Position numbers and translations under genes: made by a program. A stretch of 5,782 bases of DNA from Clostridia bacterium (GTDB taxonomy: Bacteria; Bacillota; Clostridia; Oscillospirales; CAG-272), in NCBI GenBank assembly GCA_017407375.1, contig JAFQWT010000007.1, forward strand, positions 1 to 5,782, given 5' to 3'. This document shows, piece after piece, positions 1-5,782 of the stretch. Numbering within the stretch: position 1 is the first letter of the stretch; the number at the start of each line of letters is the position of its first letter. The notes below the pieces were generated by a model. The model did no database searches. It was not told where the DNA came from and saw only the letters and a list, made by a program, of their open reading frames with translations.

Positions 1-459
1 ATCGTAGGTCACGATGACCTCGGGCCAGTGGACCATGGGGGCCGTCACAAAGGTGAGGGTGTGCTTCCCGAGCGAGAGGGTGTCACCCTCGCCCACCACC
101 AGGCGGTTGTCGGCAAAATCGGTGCCGAAAAAGTTCTTCATCATGGCAAACGCCTTGGCCGAGGCCACAACGGTGGTCCCGGGGTAGGCCTTGGAGAAGT
201 TCAGGACGTTGGCGGAGTGGTCGGGCTCCATGTGCTGAACGATGAGGTAATCGGGCTTACGTCCGCCAAGCGCGCCCTCAAGGTTATCTAACCACTCATG
301 GGTAAAGGCGGCGTCCACCGTGTCCATCACGGCGACCTTCTCGTCAAGGATCACGTAGGAGTTGTAGGCCATGCCGTTCGGCACGACGTACTGCCCCTCA
401 AAAAGGTCGATGGTATGGTCGTTGACACCGATGTACTTAATGTCGTTTGTGATGTTCAT
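1..459 (-). CDS. fprA: FprA-type flavodiiron protein, N-terminal part (cut by window edge)
   Basis: Flavodiiron proteins are cytoplasmic enzymes that reduce O2 to water (some reduce NO to N2O) at a non-haem di-iron site, fed by FMN; in anaerobes they protect against oxygen. I translated the minus strand from ATG at 459 and obtained 153 open codons running off the left edge, so the C-terminal flavodoxin domain (family length about 390-400 residues) is outside the window. The visible part is the metallo-beta-lactamase-like domain. It carries the di-iron ligand motif QHMEPDHS, with His76, Glu78, Asp80 and His81, and a further ligand His144 in the typical APMVHWPE stretch. The start is supported by GGAG six bases upstream and by a promoter just before it. 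Family assignment is sure; O2 versus NO preference cannot be read from this fragment. Confidence 0.93.
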   Translation of the reverse strand, partial: MNITNDIKYIGVNDHTIDLFEGQYVVPNGMAYNSYVILDEKVAVMDTVDAAFTHEWLDNLEGALGGRKPDYLIVQHMEPDHSANVLNFSKAYPGTTVVASAKAFAMMKNFFGTDFADNRLVVGEGDTLSLGKHTLTFVTAPMVHWPEVIVTYD

Positions 460-465
460 AGCACG

Positions 466-469
466 CTCC
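466..469 (-). promoter_or_regulatory. Shine-Dalgarno site of fprA
   Basis: GGAG on the minus strand, six bases before the ATG at 459. It fixes the start of the flavodiiron gene. Confidence 0.7.
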
Positions 470-485
470 GTATCGTTTTTATTAT

Positions 486-514
486 ATTATAGCACGGACT
501 TTTTGGAAAATCAA
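486..514 (-). promoter_or_regulatory. Sigma-A-type promoter of fprA with extended -10
   Basis: On the minus strand, -35 TTGATT (509-514) is followed by a 17-base spacer and a perfect -10 TATAAT (486-491). The -10 is preceded by TGC, an extended -10 element. A second TATAAT overlaps it at 481-486. Transcription should start near 479, giving a leader of about 20 bases with no room for a riboswitch. The promoter sits entirely in the 63-base gap between the ldhA stop and the fprA start, so fprA can be expressed independently of ldhA. Prediction from sequence only. Confidence 0.8.
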
Positions 515-522
515 TTAGGTAT

Positions 523-1557
523 TCAAAAGCATTTTCCGCTTTTGCAGTCCTCGGCGGTGCCGTTTTTGTAGCAGACCTCGTTTTGGCACTGCCCGTCCTC
601 AAACAGCGCCAGCAGATTCCCGACCGTGGTGTCGGCAATGTTGGCAAGCGCCTCCTCGGTGAGGAAGGCCTGGTGCGAGGAAACGATCACGTTGGGCATC
701 GAGATCAGGCGCGCCAGGGTATCGTCCTCCAGGATGTGGCCCGAGTGGTCCTCAAAGAAAAAGTCGGACTCCTCCTCGTAAACGTCAAGGCAGGCCGCGC
801 CCACGTGGCGGGATTTGATGGCCGCCAGCAGCGCCTCGGCATCCACAAGGGCCCCGCGCGAGGTGTTCAAAAGCACCACGCCGCGGCGGCATTTTTTGAG
901 CGCCTCCCCGTCAATGAGGTGATAGGTATCCTCGGTCAGCGGGCAGTGGAGCGAGAGGATGTCACTCTCGGCAAGGAGCGTGTCCAGCGCCACGTAACGC
1001 ACGGTGTCGCCATTATCCAGGTCCTTGGCGGGGAACTTATCGTAGGCAAGCACCCGCATGCCAAAGCCACGGCAGATGTCGATAAACACACGGCCGATGC
1101 GCCCCGTGCCGATCACGCCCACCGTTTTTCCGTGCAGGTCAAAGCCCGTCATGCCCGCAAGACTGAAGTTGAAGTCGCGCGTGCGGATATAGGCCTTGTG
1201 GATGCGGCGCACCGAGGTCAGCAGGAGCGCCATCGTATGCTCAGCCACGGCATAGGGCGAGTAGGCAGGCACGCGCAAAACGTGCAGGCGGCCAAAGGCG
1301 TGCTTCATATCGACGTTATTAAACCCCGCCGAGCGCAGGGCCAGCGTACCGATGCCCAGCGCCGTGAGGCGGTCAATGACGGCGGCATTCACCGTGTCGT
1401 TGACAAAGGCACAAACGGCATCGTGCCCCGCGGCCAGCTCCACCGTGTCCTCGGTGAGCTTGGTCTCAAAATATTTGATCTCGATCCCCCGCCCCTCCAC
1501 GGCTCTGTCAAAGGCGACCCTGTCGTAGGGCTTGGTATCAAAAAAGGCAAGCTTCAT
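523..1557 (-). CDS. ldhA: D-lactate dehydrogenase (NAD-dependent 2-hydroxyacid dehydrogenase)
   Basis: Reduces pyruvate to D-lactate with NADH in the cytoplasm, regenerating NAD+ during fermentation. The 344-residue product resembles E. coli LdhA from the first residues (MKLAFFDTK) to NEV near residue 328. Visible hallmarks are LRSAGFNNVD at 75-84, VPAYSP with Tyr99, and the Rossmann motif GTGRIG at 150-155 with Asp173 ending the next strand, which favours NAD over NADP. The catalytic residues are Arg234 (NTSRG), Glu263 (DVYEEE) and His295 (SSHQAFLT). HQAFLT and the FFFED stretch point to D-lactate dehydrogenase rather than phosphoglycerate or glyoxylate reductases. It is about 15 residues longer than the E. 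coli enzyme because of a Cys-containing tail (Cys324, 329, 338, 343). The start ATG is supported by AAAGGA seven bases upstream. I could not find a convincing promoter in front, and no terminator follows before fprA. Confidence 0.93.
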   Translation of the reverse strand: MKLAFFDTKPYDRVAFDRAVEGRGIEIKYFETKLTEDTVELAAGHDAVCAFVNDTVNAAVIDRLTALGIGTLALRSAGFNNVDMKHAFGRLHVLRVPAYSPYAVAEHTMALLLTSVRRIHKAYIRTRDFNFSLAGMTGFDLHGKTVGVIGTGRIGRVFIDICRGFGMRVLAYDKFPAKDLDNGDTVRYVALDTLLAESDILSLHCPLTEDTYHLIDGEALKKCRRGVVLLNTSRGALVDAEALLAAIKSRHVGAACLDVYEEESDFFFEDHSGHILEDDTLARLISMPNVIVSSHQAFLTEEALANIADTTVGNLLALFEDGQCQNEVCYKNGTAEDCKSGKCF

Positions 1558-1564
1558 GGCAGTA

Positions 1565-1570
1565 TCCTTT
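1565..1570 (-). promoter_or_regulatory. Shine-Dalgarno site of ldhA
   Basis: AAAGGA on the minus strand, seven bases before the ATG at 1557. Confidence 0.65.
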
Positions 1571-1597
1571 CATCTTTTGTGGTATCAGTATGCCTCA

Positions 1598-1611
1598 AAA
1601 ACCACGGTTTT
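1598..1611. repeat. 14-bp perfect palindrome upstream of ldhA, possible operator
   Basis: Minus-strand AAAACC-GT-GGTTTT is an inverted repeat with 6-base arms and a 2-base centre. It lies 40 bases upstream of the ldhA start, in a 103-base gap that otherwise holds only the preceding terminator and the ribosome binding site. The centre is too short for a stable RNA hairpin, so a DNA-binding dimer is the more natural reading. It does not match the usual Rex operator pattern (TTGTGA-type arms). A palindrome of this size can arise by chance, so this is tentative. Confidence 0.3.
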
Positions 1612-1626
1612 CTTCATAAAGGGAAG

Positions 1627-1654
1627 AAAAAGGGGTGCGGAAGCCCCGCACCCC
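1627..1654 (-). terminator. Rho-independent terminator of the nagA-like/ceramidase-like operon
   Basis: A 9-bp perfect GC-rich stem (1632-1640 with 1646-1654) and a 5-base loop are followed on the minus strand by TTTTTCTT. It lies six bases after the stop codon of the ceramidase-like gene. The plus strand has no T-run after the stem, so it works in one direction only. It separates the operon from ldhA. Confidence 0.92.
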
Positions 1655-1660
1655 AAGCGC

Positions 1661-3025
1661 TTACAGATCCTTCATCGCGGTCAAAAGGGCACAGCCCTCC
1701 TTGACGATGGTCTCGGCCACCCCCGCGCGGAACACCGAGGTGCGGGCCTCGTAGCCGCCCTCGTCGTACGCCGACTGCATGGGGAAATACCCCTCGTAGC
1801 CCCCTGCCAGCGCGCAGGGGAGAATGAGGCCGTAGCCCTCGGTCTCCTTGATGCCAACGCCGATGTCGGTAAAGGGCTCACCGGGAATACCGAGGAGCGC
1901 CACCTCACCGATCACAACGCCCGTAAGGTCCATCGGGAAGCTTTCGGGGCCGTTTTCCAGACGGCACATGCGGAGTGCCTCGGCGACCACGGTCGTCAGT
2001 TCCATGGCGGTGTAGGGAATGAGGTCGTCACGCCCCGCATCGTGCAGGCGCTTGTACTCGTGGGCGCGCGGCAGGTCCTCGGGCGCGGGGACGTTGGCCG
2101 CCACCGCGATCTCGCGCTTGACGATGTCAAGCGTTTCCACGGGCACGTACTTGACCTTGTCGTACACCTGGAGGACGGTGCCCGCCAGCGCACGGCCGAC
2201 AAAGCGGGCCATGCCGGGGCTCTTCATTTCGTTATCAAAGCTGATCTCGGTGTCGTTCATATCGCCGTCCTTCGGGTGGACGTTCGTGCTGCCAACGTCA
2301 CCGGCGGCGCCGCTGATGAACATCGTCTTAACGCCGTCCAGCGCTTTCTCCAGCGTCTTGGCCATCTCGCAGGGCCAGTCGGGGGAGAGAAGCTCGCCGT
2401 TCACGCAGTCGGCGTGCAGACCGTAGTTCATCAGAATGACGGTGGGGGCCCCCTCGCGGTCAAAGCGGAGAACGTTCACGCGCTGATCGAGCGTGCCGAT
2501 CGGGTGATCGATGTTCGGGTCGTCCACGGGCGGGCAGGTCATCGTTGTGCCGTCCTTCATTTTGTAGCGGCGAATATAAGCCACTCTCTCGGGCGCCGTG
2601 CCCACGATATAGCCCATACGGGCGGGGTGGCGGTCGTCGAGCGCCAGCGCTACGGCATCGGCCACGCGGGAAACCAGGAACTCGCCGTAGGCCAGAATGG
2701 GCGCATCGTCGGTCTCAAACATCGTGGTGGGCTCACAGAAGGGCCCCGTGTGCGTATGCGTGGCCGTGATCATCACGCGATCGCCCGAAAGCCCTGTCGC
2801 TTTCTCGATCGCCTTATTGCAGCGATGGACAAAGGCACGGGAGAAAAGGCAGTTGTCAATGCTCATCAGCACAACGGTCTGCTCGCCCAGCGTCAGCGCC
2901 AGCGCACTGGCCGTCAGGGGATCGAGGATCCCCTTGGCGTAGCGCGGCACGTAATAGCCGTTGATCGCCGAGCCGAGAGGGGGGGTGATATCGACCGAGG
3001 CGTATCCAACCTGAAAATCCTTCAT
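1661..3025 (-). CDS. Neutral/alkaline ceramidase-like amidohydrolase (cytoplasmic, short form)
   Basis: 454 residues resembling the N-terminal catalytic domain of neutral/alkaline ceramidases, zinc enzymes that cleave the amide bond of N-acyl sphingosines. Visible family marks, in order: VGYASVDITPP at 6-16, ATHTHTGP at 88-95 (His90, His92), His204 in NYGLHAD, ISGAAGDV at 237-244, GIPGEPF at 379-385 (Glu383), and a Tyr-rich end with GGYE at 423-426. By family analogy, His90, His204, Glu383 and a Tyr near 420-425 would hold the zinc. Two differences stand out. There is no signal peptide, whereas characterised ceramidases are secreted or membrane-facing, and the protein is much shorter than the usual 650 or more residues because it lacks the C-terminal Ig-like domain. 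The loop after GDV reads GSTN instead of the usual Ser-Pro with its nucleophile serine. AAGGAG eight bases upstream supports the start. It follows the nagA-like gene by 12 bases. The fold family is likely; ceramide as substrate is unlikely. Confidence 0.8.
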   Translation of the reverse strand: MKDFQVGYASVDITPPLGSAINGYYVPRYAKGILDPLTASALALTLGEQTVVLMSIDNCLFSRAFVHRCNKAIEKATGLSGDRVMITATHTHTGPFCEPTTMFETDDAPILAYGEFLVSRVADAVALALDDRHPARMGYIVGTAPERVAYIRRYKMKDGTTMTCPPVDDPNIDHPIGTLDQRVNVLRFDREGAPTVILMNYGLHADCVNGELLSPDWPCEMAKTLEKALDGVKTMFISGAAGDVGSTNVHPKDGDMNDTEISFDNEMKSPGMARFVGRALAGTVLQVYDKVKYVPVETLDIVKREIAVAANVPAPEDLPRAHEYKRLHDAGRDDLIPYTAMELTTVVAEALRMCRLENGPESFPMDLTGVVIGEVALLGIPGEPFTDIGVGIKETEGYGLILPCALAGGYEGYFPMQSAYDEGGYEARTSVFRAGVAETIVKEGCALLTAMKDL

Positions 3026-3033
3026 CGTTCTCT

Positions 3034-3039
3034 CTCCTT
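3034..3039 (-). promoter_or_regulatory. Shine-Dalgarno site overlapping the upstream stop codon
   Basis: AAGGAG lies eight bases before the ATG at 3025, and its two As belong to the TAA stop of the nagA-like gene. This tight arrangement argues for translational coupling of the two genes. Confidence 0.85.
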
Positions 3040-4189
3040 ACACTACGATCTCGCCGCCAAGCATGACCTGCTTGACGTTGAAAATATCGTCACAGAACAC
3101 AAGATCGGCGCGCTTTCCGACCTCGATCGAGCCGATCTCATCGTCAAGACCAATGGCACGCGCGGGGTTGCCCGATGCCATCATAAACGCCTCGGCAATG
3201 CCGCAGGTGGTGTGCGTCATTACGTTGCGGCAGGCAAGCTCCATCGTCATCTTGCTGCCGGAGATGCCGCCGCGGTCATCAAAGTTGAGGTCGGTCACGT
3301 GAGAAAGCTCGGGCGGATTCGGGTTGTCTCTTACCGTCGAATCGGTGATCAGCACCACGTGATGCACGCCCTTCGTATGAATGAGGAGCTTTTGCATCTC
3401 GGGCTGAACGTGGATCGCCAGCGAGTCGGAGATCATCTCGCAGTACACGCTCGGCTCGTGGAAACAGTATTCGTCGGGGCCGACGGCACGCGTGCCCTCG
3501 GAAACGGGGAGACGGCCCGTGGCGTCCATCGAGTGAGTCTGGAGCGTCGGGCGGTATTTGCCGAGGGCACGGATCTCGCCGGGCGTCGCCTCGCTGTGGC
3601 CAACGGCAAACACAACGCTCGGCTGAACGCTTCTTGCGTACTCCATAAAGTCGCAAAGCCCCTCACTCTTTCTCTCGGGAGCGATCGTCCACACACGGGC
3701 GGCGTCGCCCGCCGCATCGACCAGTGCCGTGTATTGCTCGGGCTTCAGCTGCCCATACCAAGCGTAACGGTGGGCATGGGCGCCGTACTTGCCGTTGGTG
3801 TAGGGGCCCTCAAGGTAGAGCCCGCGCAGGGTGCGTGCTTTGCCCATAGCCGCCTTGGCGGCACGGACGTTAGCGATAAATTCATCAAAGCCCATGCTGT
3901 AAGCGGGTGTTGCCAGAAGAGAGGTGGTGCCGTGGCGCAGGAAAAATTCGCACGCCTCCACCGCATCGAGGCAGGTGGAAAGGTTGTTGCCGCCGTGTAC
4001 GTGGATATCGACAAATCCGGGGCCGACGTACGCGCCGTGGGCGTCAATGCGCTCGGCACCGTCGGGAGGCGTGACCTCGCCGCGCTTGCCGACCGCCAGA
4101 ATTCTATCGCCCTCGGTGACGATCACACCGTCAAAGAGGATTCCCGTTTCCAGAACGACCTTGGCATTTTCTATAATTTTTTTGCTCAT
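3038..4189 (-). CDS. Divergent N-acetylglucosamine-6-phosphate deacetylase (NagA) family amidohydrolase
   Basis: Characterised NagA enzymes remove the acetyl group from GlcNAc-6-phosphate in the cytoplasm, committing amino sugars to catabolism. From ATG 4189 the product has 383 residues, the normal length. Amidohydrolase marks are all present: GPGFVDIHVHGG with His63 and His65, YLEGPYTN with Glu127, GAH with His138, VGHSEA with His198, QTHS with His219, and the catalytic Asp283 in LITDS. The end shows ISGSKMTME and NPARAIGL...GSIEVGKRADLV, as in NagA. However, the substrate-binding THLFNAM and HHREPG motifs of NagA are replaced by THSMDATGRLP and an EGTRAVG stretch, so the natural substrate may differ and I give no gene symbol. 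The ATG at 4228 is rejected because it lies upstream of the ribosome site. A GTG at 4198 (three residues longer) is a real alternative. It is first in the operon with the ceramidase-like gene. Confidence 0.85.
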   Translation of the reverse strand: MSKKIIENAKVVLETGILFDGVIVTEGDRILAVGKRGEVTPPDGAERIDAHGAYVGPGFVDIHVHGGNNLSTCLDAVEACEFFLRHGTTSLLATPAYSMGFDEFIANVRAAKAAMGKARTLRGLYLEGPYTNGKYGAHAHRYAWYGQLKPEQYTALVDAAGDAARVWTIAPERKSEGLCDFMEYARSVQPSVVFAVGHSEATPGEIRALGKYRPTLQTHSMDATGRLPVSEGTRAVGPDEYCFHEPSVYCEMISDSLAIHVQPEMQKLLIHTKGVHHVVLITDSTVRDNPNPPELSHVTDLNFDDRGGISGSKMTMELACRNVMTHTTCGIAEAFMMASGNPARAIGLDDEIGSIEVGKRADLVFCDDIFNVKQVMLGGEIVV

Positions 4190-4202
4190 GATATGCACTT
4201 GT

Positions 4203-4208
4203 CCTCCC
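4203..4208 (-). promoter_or_regulatory. Shine-Dalgarno site of the nagA-like gene (start ambiguous)
   Basis: GGGAGG on the minus strand is a strong site, but it lies 13 bases before ATG 4189 (long) and only 4 bases before the in-frame GTG 4198 (short). It excludes the longer frame opening at 4228, which would translate through this site. I prefer the ATG because MSKKIIENAKVV is a natural NagA-type beginning. Confidence 0.75.
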
Positions 4209-4227
4209 AAAAATATAATCCATAACA

Positions 4228-4256
4228 ATTATACAATACGGGCAAAAAAATGTAAA
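4228..4256 (-). promoter_or_regulatory. Sigma-A-type promoter of the nagA-like/ceramidase-like operon
   Basis: Minus-strand -35 TTTACA (4251-4256), a 17-base spacer and a perfect -10 TATAAT (4228-4233). Transcription should begin near 4221, leaving a leader of roughly 30 bases that contains little beyond the ribosome site. Placed just after the terminator of the pyrophosphatase gene, it makes the two-gene operon an independent and probably well-expressed unit. No clear cre-type catabolite operator was seen. Confidence 0.85.
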
Positions 4257-4275
4257 GAGGAAAAGCCCCTTTTTG

Positions 4276-4308
4276 AAAAATAAAACGGTGGGAATTTCCC
4301 ACCGTTTT
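4276..4308 (-). terminator. Rho-independent terminator of the membrane pyrophosphatase gene
   Basis: An 11-bp perfect stem (4282-4292 with 4298-4308, core CGGTGGG) and a 5-base loop are followed on the minus strand by a T-rich run interrupted by one A. It lies six bases after the pyrophosphatase stop codon. The stem ends in A:T pairs, so weak function for plus-strand transcripts is possible, but no plus-strand gene is near. Confidence 0.92.
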
Positions 4309-4314
4309 ACAAGA

Positions 4315-5782
4315 TCAAAGCAGATTGACGATCAGGTCCCAGAGCGACGTGCATTTCACCAGCACCGGCACCAGCACCAGCGAGATGACCGACATCAGCT
4401 TGATGAGAATATCCATGGCAGGGCCCGCGGTGTCCTTGAAGGGATCGCCGACGGTGTCGCCCGTGACGGCGGCCTTGTGCGTATCGCTGCCCTTACCGCC
4501 GAAGTTGCCCGCCTCCACGTACTTCTTGGCGTTGTCCCAGGCACCGCCCGCGTTCGCCATGAACACGGCCAGCATAATGGCAGAGACAAGACCGCCGATG
4601 AGAAGGCCGCCAAGACCCTCGGAACCGAGGATAAAGCCCGCCGCCACGGGAGCCACCAGCACAATGATGCCGGGGACGATCATCTCGCGGAGCGAGGCCT
4701 TCGTGGAGATGTCGATGCAGCGGTTGTAGTCGGGAGCCAGCTTGCCCTCAAGGATCTCGGGGTGCGCCTCGTACTGGGCGCGCACCTCATCGACCATCTT
4801 GTTGGCGGCGCGGCCGACAGAGCCGATGACCAGCGCACTGAAGAGGTAGGGGAGCATGGCGCCCACCAGCATACCGATCAGCACCTTGGGATCGGCCAGC
4901 GAGATCTCAAAGCCGGGAACGTGAAGCTTCACGGCTTCAATGAACGAAACGATGAAGGCGAGCGAGGTCAGCGTGGCCGAGCCGATGCAGAAGCCCTTGC
5001 CGATCGCGGCGGTGGTGTTGCCGACCGCGTCCAGCTTGTCGGTGATCTCACGCACGCCGTGGGGCATCTCGGACATCTCGGCAATGCCGCCCGCGTTATC
5101 GGCGATCGGGCCGTAGCCGTCAACCGAGACCGTGATACCGACCGTGGAGAGCATACCGACAGCCGCCAGCGCAATGCCGTAGCTACCGCCGAAGAAGTAG
5201 CCGAGGGCGATCGCGGCGCCAAGGCAGGCGATCGTCAGCCAGGTGGACTTCATACCAACGCCAAGACCGGCAATGATGTTGGTGCCGTGGCCCGTGGTCG
5301 ATTCCTTGGCGATGCGCTTCACCGAGGAATATTCGTCCGAGGTATAAAGCTCGGCAATAAAGCCGACGCCGATGCCGGCGAGAAGGCCCGAGATGACCGA
5401 GACCATCAGACGCCAGTCACGGACGTAGAAGACCGAGAGAAGAACGGCGGCCACCACCACGATTCCCGTGGCAATGTAGGTGGCAATGTTCAGGGCCTTG
5501 TGCGGATCGCTCCAGCTTCTCGCACGTACGATGAGCACCGAGATGATCGAGGCCAGGGCGCCCACGCCGCAAAGGAGAATGGGGAAGAGAAGGAACGCCC
5601 CCGTCTTGCCCGTGAAGAGCGCCATCGTCAAACAGGAGATGATCGAGCCGACGTAGGATTCGGTCAGGTCGGAGCCCATACCCGCAATGTCACCCACGTT
5701 GTCACCAACGTTGTCGGCGATCGTGGCGGGGTTACGGGGATCGTCCTCGGGAATGCCGGCCTCAAGCTTGCCCACAAGGTCA
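4315..5782 (-). CDS. hppA: Membrane-bound ion-pumping pyrophosphatase, C-terminal two thirds (cut by window edge)
   Basis: Hydrolyses cytoplasmic PPi and pumps Na+ and/or H+ across the membrane. The frame is open to the right edge (reading DLVGKLEAGIPEDDP) and continues outside. The GTG at 5773-5775 is an internal valine, not a start. About 488 residues are visible of a usual 650-720. Counting that valine as 1, the marks are DNVGDNVGD at 21-29 (PPi/Mg binding), GYGPIADNAGGIAEM at 220-234, GNTTAAIGKG at 252-261 and KAAVTGDTVGDPFKDT at 434-449. Long hydrophobic stretches, roughly ten, lie between them (for example 61-83, 93-118, 123-143, 262-282, 298-320, 364-385, 388-407, 455-473). Ala256 and Gly259 in the GNTTAAIG motif mark the K+-dependent class. 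Glu39 in SDLTESYVG is at the position typical of Na+-pumping members rather than the GSYAES pattern of plant H+ pumps. It ends before its own terminator. Family certain; ion choice predicted. Confidence 0.95.
   Translation of the reverse strand, partial: DLVGKLEAGIPEDDPRNPATIADNVGDNVGDIAGMGSDLTESYVGSIISCLTMALFTGKTGAFLLFPILLCGVGALASIISVLIVRARSWSDPHKALNIATYIATGIVVVAAVLLSVFYVRDWRLMVSVISGLLAGIGVGFIAELYTSDEYSSVKRIAKESTTGHGTNIIAGLGVGMKSTWLTIACLGAAIALGYFFGGSYGIALAAVGMLSTVGITVSVDGYGPIADNAGGIAEMSEMPHGVREITDKLDAVGNTTAAIGKGFCIGSATLTSLAFIVSFIEAVKLHVPGFEISLADPKVLIGMLVGAMLPYLFSALVIGSVGRAANKMVDEVRAQYEAHPEILEGKLAPDYNRCIDISTKASLREMIVPGIIVLVAPVAAGFILGSEGLGGLLIGGLVSAIMLAVFMANAGGAWDNAKKYVEAGNFGGKGSDTHKAAVTGDTVGDPFKDTAGPAMDILIKLMSVISLVLVPVLVKCTSLWDLIVNLL

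Noticed and set aside
583..1704. Open frame of 373 codons on the plus strand opposite ldhA
   Set aside because: Also in codon register with the minus-strand gene and explained by the same codon avoidance. No ribosome site or recognisable domain was seen.
1532..4225. Very long open frame (897 codons) on the plus strand opposite the two operon genes
   Set aside because: It is in exact codon register with both minus-strand genes, so it stays open merely because they avoid the codons TTA, CTA and TCA, as expected in GC-rich coding sequence. Its product is low-complexity His/Arg/Val/Gly-rich, matches no family, and crosses the operon terminator.
4190..4228. N-terminal extension of the nagA-like protein beginning MLWIIFLGG
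   Set aside because: It would translate through the Shine-Dalgarno site and begins at the -10 box itself, upstream of the predicted transcription start.
4190..4314. Possible riboswitch or small RNA in the gap between hppA and the nagA-like gene
   Set aside because: The gap is fully accounted for by a terminator, a promoter, a leader of about 30 bases and the ribosome site. No room remains for a structured leader.
4356..4383. Short repeat-like CACCAG runs near the end of hppA
   Set aside because: They encode the Val/Leu-rich last membrane segment (LVLVPVLV). This is codon bias for Leu and Val, not a functional DNA repeat.
5773..5775. GTG as start codon of the pyrophosphatase
   Set aside because: The preceding in-frame codons and the following VGKLEAGIPEDDP match the middle of membrane pyrophosphatases. 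The gene simply continues beyond the window.

Overview
The window reads as chromosomal DNA of an anaerobic, fermentative Gram-positive bacterium, most likely a gut-type member of the Clostridia. This is inferred from gene content (flavodiiron protein, E. coli-type D-lactate dehydrogenase, K+-dependent membrane pyrophosphatase), purine-rich Shine-Dalgarno sites, near-consensus sigma-A promoters in AT-rich gaps, and GC-rich coding sequence (roughly 60% by eye). No mobile element, CRISPR array, tRNA or rRNA was seen. All five genes lie on the minus strand and coding density is high, so the region looks like ordinary, stable chromosome.

Layout in the direction of transcription (right to left): (1) 5782-4315, the C-terminal two thirds of a membrane-bound ion-pumping pyrophosphatase, cut by the right edge and closed by a strong intrinsic terminator at 4276-4308. 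(2) A near-perfect promoter at 4228-4256 drives a two-gene operon: a divergent NagA-family amidohydrolase (4189-3038), then, 12 bp later, a cytoplasmic neutral-ceramidase-like protein (3025-1661). A textbook terminator at 1627-1654 closes it. (3) 1557-523, D-lactate dehydrogenase with an unusual Cys-rich tail. (4) A promoter with an extended -10 at 486-514, then the first 153 codons of an FprA-type flavodiiron protein (459-1), cut by the left edge.

How they fit together: the pyrophosphatase recovers energy from PPi as an ion gradient. Lactate dehydrogenase disposes of NADH, and the flavodiiron protein removes O2 or NO. These are typical household functions of an anaerobe. The least understood part is the middle operon. 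Both of its products belong to metal-dependent amide-bond hydrolase folds, both keep most of their metal ligands, and both diverge from the characterised enzymes at substrate-recognition or nucleophile positions. It may be a small, uncharacterised N-acyl (amino sugar or related) degradation module. This is the main lead in the window; nothing else suggests a wholly new system.
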